Counted from the stretch's first letter, positions 39,591 through 52,201 are shown. The stretch is DNA of 64,000 bases from Pyropia yezoensis (GCA_009829735.1 CM020620.1:18248354-18312353); one strand, 5' to 3'. Program-made: numbers and translations. The notes: generated by a model from the letters alone, not told the origin.

Positions 39591-40509
39591 TGTGGTCAGA
39601 AGGTGGAAGGATGTGGTTGGGGCGGGGCAGCGGAACGAACGTGGCTCGTGGGGAGGAGGCGGAAAGTTTTTGCCAGAAGGGCAACAACGGACGCCGGCGT
39701 CGAGCGGTGTGGACATACAAAAAATGACCTCTGATCGAGAACAAGTTGCGTGACACCCGAAGGAGTTCACTGGCTCAAATATTGCACCCTCGCATTAAGT
39801 CTTTCGGGGAGCGATGCGGCGCAGCCTCTCAACGTACGCGGCGGCGCCGCGTATGTTGCGTGCCGCGCTGCACCGCGGGGCCCCGCCGCGTGCCGCCAGC
39901 CAATGGGAGTGTCGCATCCCGGGCTGCAGCATCTGCGAACGCGGTCTGCAAACAGGCCTGAGGAGGAGGGCGTGCCATAGCCTGGCAGGCGTTGCTGATG
40001 CGCCCCTGGATGGACCATTTGATTGGCCACTTAAGATGTAGCCCATCTATGTAAGCTACCACTTCTCTAAAGTATCCGCACTTTTTCTCAGCACTGCTAA
40101 AGTAGGCAAAATGTGCAAATTACACTAACCCCGCTCTATCTCTGTCAATTTTTGACAATTGAAGACGAAAGCGTGTGCATTCGACAGCTCTCGATGAGGC
40201 GGATCTGGTGGTGGCGCCAGCTCAAAATGTTCCGGGTCAAAAATAATGAGGTTTCTAAAGTAACCCGCCACAGGTCTTGTCGCGCCGAGTGCGCGCGGGG
40301 CCCAGATGCAAGAGTAGGGCCTGATCTGTAAACTTAGTACGCTACAAACTACTAAAAAGTACACTGTGACGGGGCAGAGGGCGCACAAGCGAGGTCAGTC
40401 GCAGTACATCTTGAGTCTTCCCAAGTCGCCAACTCAGTCCTCATCGGGACGACAAACTGGTAACGGTTGTGGCTGCCAATGCCCTGTTCACCCTGCTCGG
40501 CAGCCTCCC
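39591..40509. other. Upstream region of the SAP gene; no gene seen
   Basis: Several open frames occur but none has a recognisable product. CCAAT-like boxes occur at about 39899 and, inverted, at about 40021. The part 40060-40260 is less GC-rich than its surroundings. The insertion site of element D is at its right edge. Confidence 0.4.
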
Positions 40510-40627
40510 TGTGAATTTGAGCTGTAATTGGCGACTGCCGCCGGTGGGCGGCGGTATATGTGAAGAGATCTGCCCGGACGGGCGGGTCGGCCAAGATCGG
40601 GAGGAAGATAGAGCATCGTTTCTCACA
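40510..40627 (+). repeat. D 5' LTR (118 bp)
   Basis: It starts TGTGAATT and ends CTCACA. A hairpin (GCCGCC-GGTG-GGCGGC) is followed at once by TATAT, so the TATA box sits on the 3' foot of a GC stem. Confidence 0.88.
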
Positions 40628-40822
40628 TGGTAGCTGCCTCATCCTCTCGTCTCTCCTTCTTCCTCGGGCGGTCCGCGTGGAGCGGTCCGTGTTGCTCACC
40701 TGGGGGGTGCTGTTGCCGTGCCTTGGGAGCCCGGCGGTTTTGTGTTCTTCCATTCGTATCGTGTCCTTCTTTCCTCCCCCCCCCCCCCTCCCTTCCCTCC
40801 CTGTGCTTCCCCTACGGCTGCC

Positions 40823-42981
40823 ATGCCGTCTTCATCGGACTCTTCGATGTCCCCCCCTGCCCCGGCTGATGCGCCAACGGTTGAGAGGACCCTGTTCGCT
40901 GATCAAGACGTGCTCCAGGCCGAAACTACGCTACACGTCGCCGCCGATCACGGGCTCGGTGTGAGCCGTGCTGCCGGTGCGGAGGCTCGTCGGGGGTTCG
41001 CACTCCGCGCCGAGATTCACCGTTTGCAGACACCGGTGTCGTCGGCGCGGCGCTCTCGGCGCTTCGGCAGACTGCCATGCCTGCCGTTTCCGCGTCGGCC
41101 GCTACCGCGGCTTCCGCCGAGGAGGCCGTGGCTCTCGTGGTAGACGGCATTTATCGTGGCCCCGCCGATGCTGACGCGCCGGTGGGTATGGTTACGCAGG
41201 GTGGGCTGCTTGCTGACGCCGCCCTCGGGCTCGCCGATGAGGCGAGTAATCTGCCCACCACGCTGGTTGCGTCGGCCGAGCGGGACGAGGACAACCAGGC
41301 ACTGATTGCCCACTCCGTGCTGGTGACCCGCCGTGAGATGTGTGCGCACACGGACGTGGCGGCGTCTATGGCCGGCACCCGCTTTGACCAAGCCAAGGAG
41401 GCCGAACTGCTTGCGTGGATGGTGCAGCGAGCCTACACGGAGGTTCCTTTTGTCGGGCAGCGCGTGCTCAGCACGCGCTGGGTGCTCACAGCCAAGCCCG
41501 CTGCTCTCCCGGGCCTGCTCCCCCGGCTGAAAGCACGCCTTTGCGCACGTGGCAATGAGGAGGCCGACAAGGACCAGATCGACAGCTTATCGCCTAAGGT
41601 TTCTCGCTCTACTGTTCGCCTACTTCTCATCCTCCGGGCAACCAACGGGTGCGTGCCCCACACAGTCGTCGTGTCCACGGCGTTCCTGCAGGGTATGCCC
41701 ATTGACCGTCCGCGCCCCGTGTTTGTCCGTCCCCCCCCGGAGGCTGGACTGCCGCCGGGGGTGATTTGGCAGCTGGCCAAGTGTGTCTACGGTCTTGTGG
41801 AAGCCCCTCGCATGTGGGCTGAACGCGTTCACGTGCTACTGCGCAAAATCGGCGCAGATCGGGCCGCTGGTGACGCCGGCCTTTTCGTCCTGCTTCAAGG
41901 GGGCCAAGTCATCCTCGCGGTGGCGGTCCATGTGGACGACTTTCTCTAAGGCGGCTCGCCGGTCGCCCTGGCCCTCTTTGATCGGGAGCTCATGGCTGCG
42001 TTTTCTGTCGGACCCGTGGAGTCTGGCACATTTGCCTTTACCGGGCTCGCCATCTCTTTTTCTGCGGGTTCGGACTCCTGCCCGGCAAGCGTGTGGGTGA
42101 ACCAGCAGGCGTACGTTGACAGCATCGACGACATCCCTGTGTCGGCAACGCGCGCGCAGACCCTCAGTGCAGCTGTCACGACCGATGAGCTGACTCTCTA
42201 CCGTCGGGCCACGGGTGCGCTGTTGTGGGCGGCTGGTCAGACCCTGCCGCATCTGGCCTGTGGCGCCGCCGTGCTGGCCCGTCACTTTCGGCACGCGCTG
42301 GTGGCTGACCTTGTCCGAGCCAACAAGCTGATTGTGGCGGCACGCTGCGCTCGTGACCTAGGCCTTCGCCTTCGGCCTGTGGGAGCGGGCGCCTGCCTGT
42401 ACCTGTTCACGGACTCCTCCGCCGTCAGCCTGCGGTCTACCGCGGCGCAGACCGGCTTCTCCCTGTTCCTCGGGGCGGCAGCGGGGGTTGTCGCCGCGCG
42501 CGGCACCGCGGCTTCTGCTGCTGACAGCGCAGCCGCTGACCTTGTCGCATGGGGCTCACACCGCCAACGCCGAGTGACCCACAGCTCTTTCGCGGCGGAG
42601 GCGTTCAGTCTACTGCAAGGGCTTCTCGTCGCTTTGGACGTTGCGGACGTGGCCGGGCTATTGATGTACGGCCCTCCGGGGGCCGGCCTTCCTGTGCACG
42701 CCTTCATTGACTCGCGTTCTCTCTACGACTCTCTCACGTCGTCCTCAGCCACTGGCTCGAAGGAGGTTCGGGCGGCCATTGCTGACCTACGTGACCACTT
42801 CCGTCTGGGCACCCTCGCCTCTGTCATCTGGCTTCCGGCGCACCTGCAACTGTCGGACGGCCTCACCAAGCCCAACGGCGCTGGATCTCTGCGGTCGGGG
42901 GTGGCAACGGGGTGGGTCTCACTGCTCAAGGCGTCCTGCATTACCAAGTCGGCCTCGGGTGCCTACGGCACACGCGCCTGA
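40823..42981 (+). pseudogene. D Pol remnant: copia-like RT and RNase H, inactivated
   Basis: An ATG at 40823 opens a short frame, which must shift to the frame running from about 41030 to 42981. RT motifs are recognisable (STRWVLTAKP, KARLCARG, VSTAFLQG, VYGLVEAPRMW, VHVDDFL), as are the copia-type link (YRRATGALLWAA) and RNase H (FTDSSA to SDGLTKP). Three lesions are visible: the frameshift, an in-frame TAA at 41947-41949 just after VDDFL, and Val (gtc, 41668-41670) where motif A should have its catalytic Asp. Gag knuckle, protease and integrase are not recognisable, and there is little room for them between the LTRs. Confidence 0.85.
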
Positions 42982-43149
42982 CGCTGCTCTCGCTTCACGC
43001 TCGTCCTCTCCTCGTCCCCAACCTCTTCGTCCGCCTTGTGCCGTGGCGCCCGCGCTGCCCGGGCTGGAGTACGGGCTCCACAACCCTGGCGTATCTCGGA
43101 ACCGCTCCACTGCCAAGACGCGGATCGGGGTATGGGGAGTGAGGGGGAG

Positions 43150-43267
43150 TGTGAATTGAGACTGTAATTGGCGACCGCCGCCGGTGGGCGGCGGTATATA
43201 TGGATAGATCTGCCAGGACGGGCGAGTCCGCCAAGATCGGGAGGAAGATAGAGCATCGTTTCTCGCA
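43150..43267 (+). repeat. D 3' LTR (118 bp)
   Basis: It has the same length as the 5' copy and about a dozen differences. The hairpin is a perfect 8-bp stem here (CCGCCGCC-GGTG-GGCGGCGG) followed by TATATAT. It ends CTCGCA, one change from CTCACA. Confidence 0.88.
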
Positions 43268-43477
43268 CTCCCCATCATGTTATGTTCTCACCGACGTACT
43301 CCCGCTCGCAGCCACTCTTCCCCGACCCCATCAGACACACCGACTGCAGTCCCCCCCCCCGTCCACGACGACCACCACTCGCCCCGCCGCCACCGTTTAG
43401 CAGTCGCCACGCGGACAGCGGAGCGGCAGTGGGGCCGGGTCTCCGCGCAACCCATCCGAACCTTGCTTCCCCCCCCC
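43268..43477. other. Pyrimidine-rich flank between D and a B LTR
   Basis: No gene is visible. It ends in a C run next to the LTR at 43478. No 5-bp duplication with the flank at 57401 can be read, partly because of the C run. Confidence 0.5.
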
Positions 43478-43946
43478 TGTGGCAAAAACCACAAGCACAC
43501 ACGGCACCCAAGTTGGGGCGGTGTGCTAGGGCTGCCTCCCGTGTCGGGGGAACCGGAAGAAGTGCAAGTCGCACACACTCTGTCCCTGTTGTGGGGCAAA
43601 CCCCCCACGGACAAACAAGAGGATGGTGTGTGGTCCAACAGTTTCTTGGTCGGGACGGGGACGCAGGGCCAAGCCCCGCTGTCCCTCCCCTTATCCCCCC
43701 AGGGTCCACTCAGAATCTCGCCACTCAGAATCTCCCACCCCAGCACCTGCCCACCGGGCCACACGAAAATTCAAGACGATAAATGCAGAAAACCCTCAAA
43801 TCCAAGTTGGATTTACTACTAAGCTAACTATCCCAAACTTAGGGAATATGGACCCAAATGCAGGGGGAGGAACGGATCAGGCTAGTGGCCTGCCGCCCCT
43901 TGCATGGCACGTGTTGCCCCCCTACCTGGGGGTCAATACTGCCACA
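43478..43946 (-). repeat. 3' LTR of the second B1 reading (469 bp)
   Basis: Complete family-B LTR on the minus strand, TGTGGCA to GCCACA. At the two positions that separate the B1 5' LTR from the B3 3' LTR it carries the 3' type. Confidence 0.92.
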
Positions 43947-44284
43947 CTCCCCTCTCCTCAGTTCCGACCGACCCGGTCGGCCCTGTGAGGGGGTGCGTAA
44001 ACGCACGTCTCGGCGTTGGGGGCGCGACTTGCTGTCCCCCATCGAGTACGTAACACGGATGTGGAGGCGGTCACGTTGAACGCCCCTCTCCTCAAGCTTG
44101 CCCACTCGGCAGCTTGCTCTCCTCAGTTCACACTTCACCATCACCACCACCTCCCCTTCACCTTCCACTGGGCCGCCCCACGCTGGGGAGGCCACCCGTA
44201 TACCCACGATCCGAGTCCCCCTCAACTCGAGGCGGGTCTCGTGCTGCGATAGCCAGAGCGTCTCTCCCCAACTTGGGGAGAGTC

Positions 44285-46229
44285 ATGGCGACTCCGGGAG
44301 TGGAGACGGACTCTCTTGACGAGCGCATGGAGGACACCTCCTACGGGGCAGCACCCGCCGCGACTTCCGGCGGGGGCTCCGCGATCGCTCCGGGGGACGG
44401 GACTCCCGCGTCACCCGGCTTTGGGTTGACGGCGGGGTCTCCCCCGGAGGCGGGACAAGTTGTCCCGCGTGAGGCCTTGGGGCGGTGGTTTTACCCCGCT
44501 TGGCCTCTCTATGAGGAGGGGCTGACTGTTCTTCGCTGTGGCCGACTTGGCGCAGCGATGGGCCGGGTATGGGACCGCCTACGGGAGAAGTATCCCCGTA
44601 GGGTCGGGTTCCCTGCCGGCTTCAGGACGGACCAGTTTGCCTTCCTGGACGATGAGGAGGTTGAGGACGTTCAGCGTGCCAAGGCCATGGTGGACCGCGG
44701 GGGAACTATCCCGGGTCCCGGCGACTTGCCGACCTTCACGTGGGACGCTGTGGCAACTCGCCCACCGTACCTCCACGAGGCCGATCCGCACACTCATCAC
44801 TTTGATGTGCGGATGGAGAACGACTTCCGGCGAGGTCCCTACTTGGTGACCTCGGCTCAACTTGAGTTTCCTCAACAGTCTGCTGCCATTAAGGAGCAGT
44901 ACTATCCGAAGAAGCCCGAGTGGTGGCCTCAAGTTGAGGTCCCCTACGGGTTCCCGGCGTTGTTGCCACGGTTGCTTGACCACTTCGGCTCCGTCATGTT
45001 GACGGCTGCCCCTGATCACCTGGTGTGGGCCATGTTGGCCACCCAGTGGCTCCTCGAGGTCATGTCGACCTGGGTGTCCTGTGTTCAGCGGCGGGGGATG
45101 CTCTGGCATCTCCCCCTCCGGCTCCTCCAAGGTTTGGAACAGCTCACCCCTCAGCTAGTTGCTGAGGGGTGCTCATCAGGACAACTCACTCTACTTGAGG
45201 AGATGCTCCGGCTCCATAAGTTTATCGAGTGGGAGAGCATTGAGCACAAGTTGCGCCGCCCCACTCGTGGGCCCAAGGACGATGGCGCACTTCGCCAGTT
45301 CGTGTGGGTCGCTCGTGAACTTCACGACGGCCGTGTGGTCCTACGAGAGGGGTTGGTCATCGGGGACTACCCGTATGCCCCGGGGGTGGATCGCCACACT
45401 GCGCCACCCCCGGACAAGCCCATAGTTATGGCCGTGCCGTCCTATGATGACCATATGACTCAACCCACTGCGGGGGCCCCAAGTCGGGGTCGTAGTTACA
45501 CCCGGGTACCGCCACCTCGGCGGGCCCCTCCGCTTCCTCCTGTTCCTTTCCAACCTCACGGGAACATCCCGATCAGCGTGGCCGTGGAGTCTTCCACCCC
45601 GGTGTCCCCCAACTTGGGGGCCACCCTCCTGACGGTATACCCCAAGTTGGTGTTGCCGCCCACGCCTCTAACCTCAGAGATGATGATCACCACGTTGGTG
45701 CGCACCATTTCCTGGTTGGCCCGCGTCGACCGCAACCCTACAGAGTTCCGAGACTCCTCAACTTGAGGAGCGCGTTCGTACTGCAGTGGCGACCGCGAGT
45801 TGCGAGTCGGTGGCGGAGTTTATGACAGCCGAGTTGGCTCGCATTGGGGCTATTATGCCCCAGCCAGCCCCACTTGGGCGTGGCAAACGTCGCGCGAGCC
45901 GGGCATACTCGCCTCCTCGCCGTCGTCGCCGACACTCGCGGCGCTCTCCTTCCGTATCGGAAGACGAGTTGTCTTATTCCGTTTCGGAGTCCTCTACCCC
46001 GTCGGAGACGGAGTCTGTCCAGCGTCTGCGTCGCAAACTTGCGCGCAAGACCAGGCAGAAGAATGGCCACGGTCGGCGCCACTTGCGCGACCGTGAGGGA
46101 CGCGACGGTTCCGACTTGGAGCCGCCGCCCCCTTCAACAAGTGGAGACCGTTATCGGCGTGGGTCTCGCCGCTCGCCTCCACGTGAGGGCGAGGGCCGTG
46201 GAGTGGGAGAGTCTAGCATGCGTGCCTAG
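44285..46229 (+). pseudogene. Antisense ORF of the second B1 reading, one frameshift
   Basis: It starts at the ATG at 44285. It runs in frame to about 45722, where one extra C in TTGGCCCGCG shifts it; the correct frame continues from 45786 to the stop at 46227. The extra C is not present in the first reading, so a sequence error is likely and the ORF is probably intact in the genome. Confidence 0.8.
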
Positions 46230-46340
46230 TTGGCAGCTGCCTTTGTTGTGAGAGTGTGAGGGTTAGGGCTGTAGTTAAAAGCCACTCTGCGTACCACTTC
46301 GACTTGAAGCACTCTCTTGGCACTGTTACTCGGCCTTCCC

Positions 46341-48264
46341 TCACGTTGAGGGAGGGCTGTTAGGGTCTATCTCATTCCGGGCACAGTACGCCCGGACCTT
46401 CTCAGCGGGAAGGTCCTCCACATACTCCCACGTATCATCCTTGGCTTTGTAGCCAAACCAACGCACCCTCAACATGAGGCGGTCAGTGTCTTCATCCCAT
46501 CCGTGGTCGATGAACTTATCGAACACGTACTCCTGTGGGCCCTGCTTGGCCGCAGGCAGTGAGGGGAGGCGCCACGATTCCAACGCACGCGCCCAAGCTG
46601 GGTCTCCTGCAGGCGGTGGTGCAATTTTGACCACGTCCTGTCCGTTCACTGTGCGGACCCCATCGTCACTTTCGATGGTGAAGCGCCGCCCATCAGTACG
46701 AAGGACCTGGTACGGTCCCTTCGTCTGGAATACCAGCTTACCCCCCAGTTGGGGTGTGCGAGTGTACCAGCACCCAGTCACCCTGCTCGGGGACATGTTT
46801 AGCATTGCGCACCTTTTTGTCAAAGGTACGCTTGTAGCGCTTTTGTGCTTTGTCCATCTCAGCCCTGACTTTAGGGATGAGGTTTTCAAGCCTAGCGGCG
46901 AACTCCGCCTTACTCTCAGTAGGAGTAGGCGTACTGCCACCATCCTCCCTAGTTGGGAGCGACCGCCGCACGGCAATAGACCGCACGCGACGGGGGGTCA
47001 CAAAAGCGAGGGGTACTTCCCCTGTAGATGAGTGAACCTGCGAATTGTAGGCAGTAGTAAGGATAGAAATGTATTGGTCCCACGTCTTTACGTGCTCACT
47101 CACATAGTGGCGTAGCTGCCTAACAATAGTTTTGTTGAAGCGCTCCACCTGCCCATTAGTTTGTGGGTGGTAGGGGGTGGCATAGTTTGCCTTAACCCCC
47201 AACATATCCAGCACTCCCTGAAACAGTTCAGACGCAAATTGCGGTCCATTGTCCGATAGTGTACTATCTGGGATGCCATACGGGGCAACCCAGTGATCTA
47301 GGAAGGCTGACACGACCGACATGGCCGTGATCTCTGCCAGTGGGATCGCTCGCGTAAGTTTCGTGAAGCGGTCACAGATGACCAGGAGGTACTGGTTGCC
47401 CTCCTCGGTCACGGGCAGTGGCCCAAGGATGTCCATCGCCAACGCGGCGAAGGGCTCCTTGGCCGGGAACAATAGGCATAGCCGTACTAGGCCGCCGTTC
47501 CATCAGACGATTCTGTGCACAACTTGTGCAGGCAGCCACCCAACTGTAGATGTCCACCACCATGGACGGCCAGTAGTACCTGGTCCTCAGGGTCTGGTAC
47601 AGCTTACTAGACCCCAGATGTCCACCCGTGGGAGCGTTGTGCTCCCTCTCAAGGATACTGTCCTTGAGGGATGCGGGGACGACAAGTTGTTCGGTCCCCT
47701 GGAATACCCCCCTCCTCATGAGGAGGCCATCGTCTCCCAGAAAGAAGCGCGTCTCAACCACCGTATCCAGTATATCCCTCTGCGACTTGCAGAAGGAATC
47801 CTCGGCCTGGCCTTCACCACCTCGTCCAGGGACAGGGGCAAGTACTTCTTGTTCCCTGGCGCCTCGGGTTCAACGCCTGACCCGAGCGCGTGACTACCCC
47901 CACGATGGGGATGTCCTCATCGACTGGGTTAGTGTCCAGCCCCTCGGTAGGTACCCGAGAGAGGCCGTCGGCAAGGGCATGTTGCCTGCCAGGTCGGTAC
48001 TCAATGTCAAAGTTGAAGGGTGCCAGTCGCACCCTCCACCGGTTGAGACGAGTGTTCGTACAGTCCGTCTTAAAGATGAACTGCAACGCGCGGTGGTCAC
48101 AGCGGATGAGGAACTTCTCACCCTCCAGGTAGTGACGAAGTGACGTCACCGCCCACACCACTGCGAGTCCTTCCAACTCGGTGACTCCGTAGTTCTTCTC
48201 GAACGAGTTCAGCCCCTTACTAAAGTATCCACCGGCAAGTACTCCTTGTCCGGCTGCTGCTGAA
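46341..48264 (-). pseudogene. pol: B1 Pol C-terminal half, second reading, several frameshifts
   Basis: It covers RNase H to chromodomain. One-base changes shift the frame near 46744, 47473, 47806, 47868 and 48229, nearly all in homopolymers and increasing toward the gap. The corresponding frame in the first reading (4987-8970) is open, which argues for assembly error over decay. Confidence 0.82.
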
Positions 48265-48764
48265 NNNNNNNNNNNNNNNNNNNNNNNNNNNNNNNNNNNN
48301 NNNNNNNNNNNNNNNNNNNNNNNNNNNNNNNNNNNNNNNNNNNNNNNNNNNNNNNNNNNNNNNNNNNNNNNNNNNNNNNNNNNNNNNNNNNNNNNNNNNN
48401 NNNNNNNNNNNNNNNNNNNNNNNNNNNNNNNNNNNNNNNNNNNNNNNNNNNNNNNNNNNNNNNNNNNNNNNNNNNNNNNNNNNNNNNNNNNNNNNNNNNN
48501 NNNNNNNNNNNNNNNNNNNNNNNNNNNNNNNNNNNNNNNNNNNNNNNNNNNNNNNNNNNNNNNNNNNNNNNNNNNNNNNNNNNNNNNNNNNNNNNNNNNN
48601 NNNNNNNNNNNNNNNNNNNNNNNNNNNNNNNNNNNNNNNNNNNNNNNNNNNNNNNNNNNNNNNNNNNNNNNNNNNNNNNNNNNNNNNNNNNNNNNNNNNN
48701 NNNNNNNNNNNNNNNNNNNNNNNNNNNNNNNNNNNNNNNNNNNNNNNNNNNNNNNNNNNNNNNN
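48265..48764. other. Assembly gap of exactly 500 N
   Basis: A run of 500 N. Left of it is minus-strand B1-type pol; right of it is plus-strand B2-type pol. As with the first gap the round length suggests an unknown true size. Confidence 0.97.
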
Positions 48765-51700
48765 AACTCGGTGGCGCACGTGGATGTTGTAACTGATTAT
48801 GCGGGGAACGGGTTGGTGCACCCTAACCCCGTCTTGCTCGCAAGCACCAAGTGCATGTTGCCCTTGGCACGATGGACTCCAAAGCCGGAGTCCCGTGGAG
48901 GATCCAGGTGATGAACCTGAGCTCGTCGCCCAAGTACTTCAAGTCGGGAGCCAAGTTCGGCTATATCGACCAACACGAGGGACCGGTAGTAGCGGTCACC
49001 CTCAGCGCGGGCGCAAGTAGCGACCCGAAGTCCGGAAAGGAGAAGCAACAAGCCAAGTCGGCCGCCTCTCCTCGGCCCCAGGTAAACATGGAGGGTGTCC
49101 CACCCAGGTTGAGGGTTCAAGTTGAACGCCTCTTGGACCAATATCACAAGTTGTGGGATGGTCAATTGGGACTCATGAGAGCTACCCAACACCGGATCGA
49201 GTTGAAACCCGGTGCGCCCCCTATACGCCAACAACCGTATAGGGGGGGACCCCGTTCAAGGGCCCTCGTTAAGGAGCAAGTTGCTCGCATGGAGGCCCTC
49301 GATGTGATCGAGGCCAGCAACGCCGAGTGGGCGAGTCCGGTGGTGATCGTCCCCAAAGTTGATGGGACCCCCCGGTTTTGTATCGACTACCGTAAGCTCA
49401 ACGAGAGCACAGTGAAGGATAGTTATCCCCTACCTCGGATGGATGACTGTCTGGACTCTCTGGGGGAGGCAAACGTGTTCTCTACCCTGGACTGTAACGC
49501 GGGGTACTGGGCAAATTCCCATTGCCCCGGAGGACAGGCATAAAACTACCTTTACCTGTCACTGTGGTACCTACCAGTGCAAGCGCCTACCGTTTGGCCT
49601 GTGTAACGCGCCGGCAACTTTCCAGCGCGCTATGGACATGATTCTGGCCGGAGTACGGTGGCAGATCTGTCTCGTGTACCTAGACGATATCATTGTGTTC
49701 TCCCGAAGTCCGGAGGAACACATTGGCCATCTTGGCCAGGTGTTCAAGCTACTTGCTGACGCCGGAGTGTCACTGAAGGCGAGTAAGTGCCACCTCTTCA
49801 CTCAAGAGGTGGAGTACTTGGGACATGTTGTCCGTCCGGGGCGTCTCAGTGTCAACGAGAAAAACTTGAGGGCCATCCGCAAGGCTCAGTACCCCCGGAC
49901 CCAGACCCAGATGAGGAGCTTCCTCGGGATGTGTAACGTGTACCGACGTTTCACTAAGGGCTTCGCCAAAGTGGCGAAGCCGTTGAATGAGTTAGTGAGC
50001 TCAACGCTACCGAAGAACCTGCCTCCCCCAAGTCGGGTGGAGCAGGAATCCTTTGAGACTCTTCGGGACCTTCTGCTGAAGCCCCCTATCCTGGCTATTC
50101 CCAGGTTGGGAGGCCACTACATCCTGGATGTGGACGCTAGCTACGACCAACTTGGTTGTGTGTTGCTTCAGCAACAGCCGGACAAGGAGTACTTGCCGGT
50201 GGGATACTTCAGCAAGGGGCTAAACTCGGCCGAGAAGAACTACGGAGTCACCGAGTTGGAAGGACTCGCAGTGGTATGGGCGGTGACGTCACTTCGTCAC
50301 TACCTAGAGGGTGAGAAGTTCCTCATCCGCTGTGACCACCGCGCGTTGCAGTTCATCTTCAAGACGGACTGTACGAACACTCGTCTCAACCGGTGGAGGG
50401 TGCGACTTGCACCCTTCAACTTTGATATTGAGTACCGACCTGGCAGGCAACATGCCCTTGCCGACGGCCTCTCTCGGGTACCTACCGAGGGACTGGACAC
50501 CACCCCAGTCGATGAGGACATCCCCATCGTGGGGGTAGTCACGCGCTCGGGTCAGGCGTTGAATCCCGAGGCGCCAGGGAACAAGAAGTACTTGCCCCTG
50601 TCCCTGGACGAAGTAGTGAAGGCCCAGGCCGAGGATCCCTTCTGCAAGTCGCAGAGGGATACCCTGGATACAGTGGCGGAGACGCGGTTCTTCCTGGGAG
50701 ACGATGGCCTCCTCATGAGGAGGGGGGTATTCCAGGGGACCGAACAACTTGTCGTCCCCGCATCCCTCAAGGACAGTATCCTTGAGAGGGAGCATAACGC
50801 TCCACGGGTGGACACCTGGGGTCTAGTAAACTGTACCAGACCCTGAGGACCAGGTACTACTGGCCGTCCATGGTGGTGGACATCTACAGTTGGGTGGCTG
50901 CCTGCACAAGTTGTGCACAGAACCGTCTGATGGAACGGCGGCCTACTACGGCTATGCTATTGTTCCCGGCCAAGGAGCCCTTCGCCGCGTTGGCGATGGA
51001 CATCCTTGGGCCACTGCCAGTGACCGAGGAGGGCAACCAGTACCTCCTGGTCATCTGTGACCGCTTCACGAAACTTACGCGAGCGATCCCACTGGCAGAG
51101 ATCACGGCCATGTCGGTCGTGTCAGCCTTCCTAGATCACTGGGTTGCCGCGTATGGCATTCCGGATAGTACACTATCAGACAATGGACCGCAATTTGCGT
51201 CTGTACTGTTTCAAGGAGTGCTGGATATGTTGGGGGTTAAGGCAAACTATGCCACCCCCTACCACCCACAAACTAATGGGCAGGTGGAGCGCTTCAACAA
51301 AACTATTGTTAGGCAGCTGCGCCATTATGTGAGTGAGCACGTGAAGACGTGGGACCAATACATTTCTATTCTGACCACTGCCTACAATTCGCAGGTTCAC
51401 TCATCTACCGGGGAAGTACCCCTCGCTTTTGTGACCCCCCGTCGCGTGCGGTCTATTGCCGTGCGGCGGCCGCTCCCAACTAGGGAGGATGGTGGCAGTA
51501 CGCCCACTCCTACTGAGAGTAAGGCGGAGTTCGCTGCTAGGCTTGAAAACCTCATCCCTAAAGTCAGGGCTGAGATGGACAAAGCACAAAAGCGCTACAA
51601 GCGTACCTTTGACAAAAAGGTGCGCAACGCCAAGCATGTCCCCGAGCAGGGTGACTGGGTATTGGTCCACTCACACACCCCAACTGGGGGTAAGTTGGTG

Positions 51701-52090
51701 TTCCAGACGAAGGGGCCGTACCAGGTCCTTCGTACTGATGGGCGGCGCTTCACCATCGAAAGTGACGATGGGGTCCGCACAGTGAACGGACAGGACGTGG
51801 TCAAAGTTGCACCACCGCCTGCAGGCGACCCAGTTTGGGCGCGTGCTTTGAAAACGTGGCGCCTGCCCTCGCTGCCTGCAGCCAAACAGGGCCCGCAGGA
51901 GTACGTGTTCGACAAGTTCATCGACCACGGCTGGGATGAGGATACTGACCGCCTCATGTTGAGGGTGCGTTGGTTTGGCTACAAAGCCAAGGATGATACG
52001 TGGGAGTATGTGGAGGACCTTCCTGCTGAGAAGGTCCGGGCGTACTGTGCCCGGAACGAGATAGACCCTAACAGCCCTCCCTCAACGTGA
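48765..52090 (+). pseudogene. pol: B2 Pol, second reading, frameshifted
   Basis: It begins just after the protease region and runs to the chromodomain and stop. Frames break near 48829 (a C missing), 49511 (an extra G) and 50803 (a C missing), all in short runs near the contig end. From 50870 on it is clean. RT, RNase H, integrase and chromodomain residues match B2. One coding difference from 12241-16225 is VWARALK for AWARALK. Confidence 0.85.
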
Positions 52091-52201
52091 GGGAAGGCCG
52101 AGCAACAGTGCCAAGAGAGTGCTTCAAGTCGAAGTGGTACGCAGAGTGGCTTTAAACTACAGCCCTAACCCTCACACTCTCACAACAAAGGCAGCTGCCA
52201 A

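Larger units (their letters stand above)
40510..43267 (+). mobile_element. D: small copia-like element with 118-bp LTRs
   Basis: Two 118-bp LTRs (40510-40627 and 43150-43267) in direct orientation are flanked by CTCCC on both sides (40505-40509 and 43268-43272). A purine tract (about 43134-43149) precedes the 3' LTR. TGGTAGC directly follows the 5' LTR and fits the 3' end of many initiator Met tRNAs. The LTRs differ at roughly 10 percent of positions, so the insertion is old. Only RT and RNase H are recognisable inside. Confidence 0.88.
43478..48264 (-). mobile_element. Second reading of B1: 3' LTR to mid-pol
   Basis: In minus orientation it runs from mid-RNase H at the gap (48264) through integrase, antisense ORF and the 3' LTR. 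It has the B1-specific bases, for example the codons for ASELF and SDNGPQ and the GGCCATTC variant in the antisense ORF, and lacks the B2 and B3 variants. It is therefore most likely the same element as 7046-11613, assembled twice. Its flank is the unassigned DNA at 43477, not element A. Confidence 0.85.

Noticed and set aside
38908-39753. Plus-strand 281-aa frame opposite the SAP gene
   Set aside because: It is an Ala/Ser/Gly-rich shadow of the minus-strand coding sequence and has no motif.
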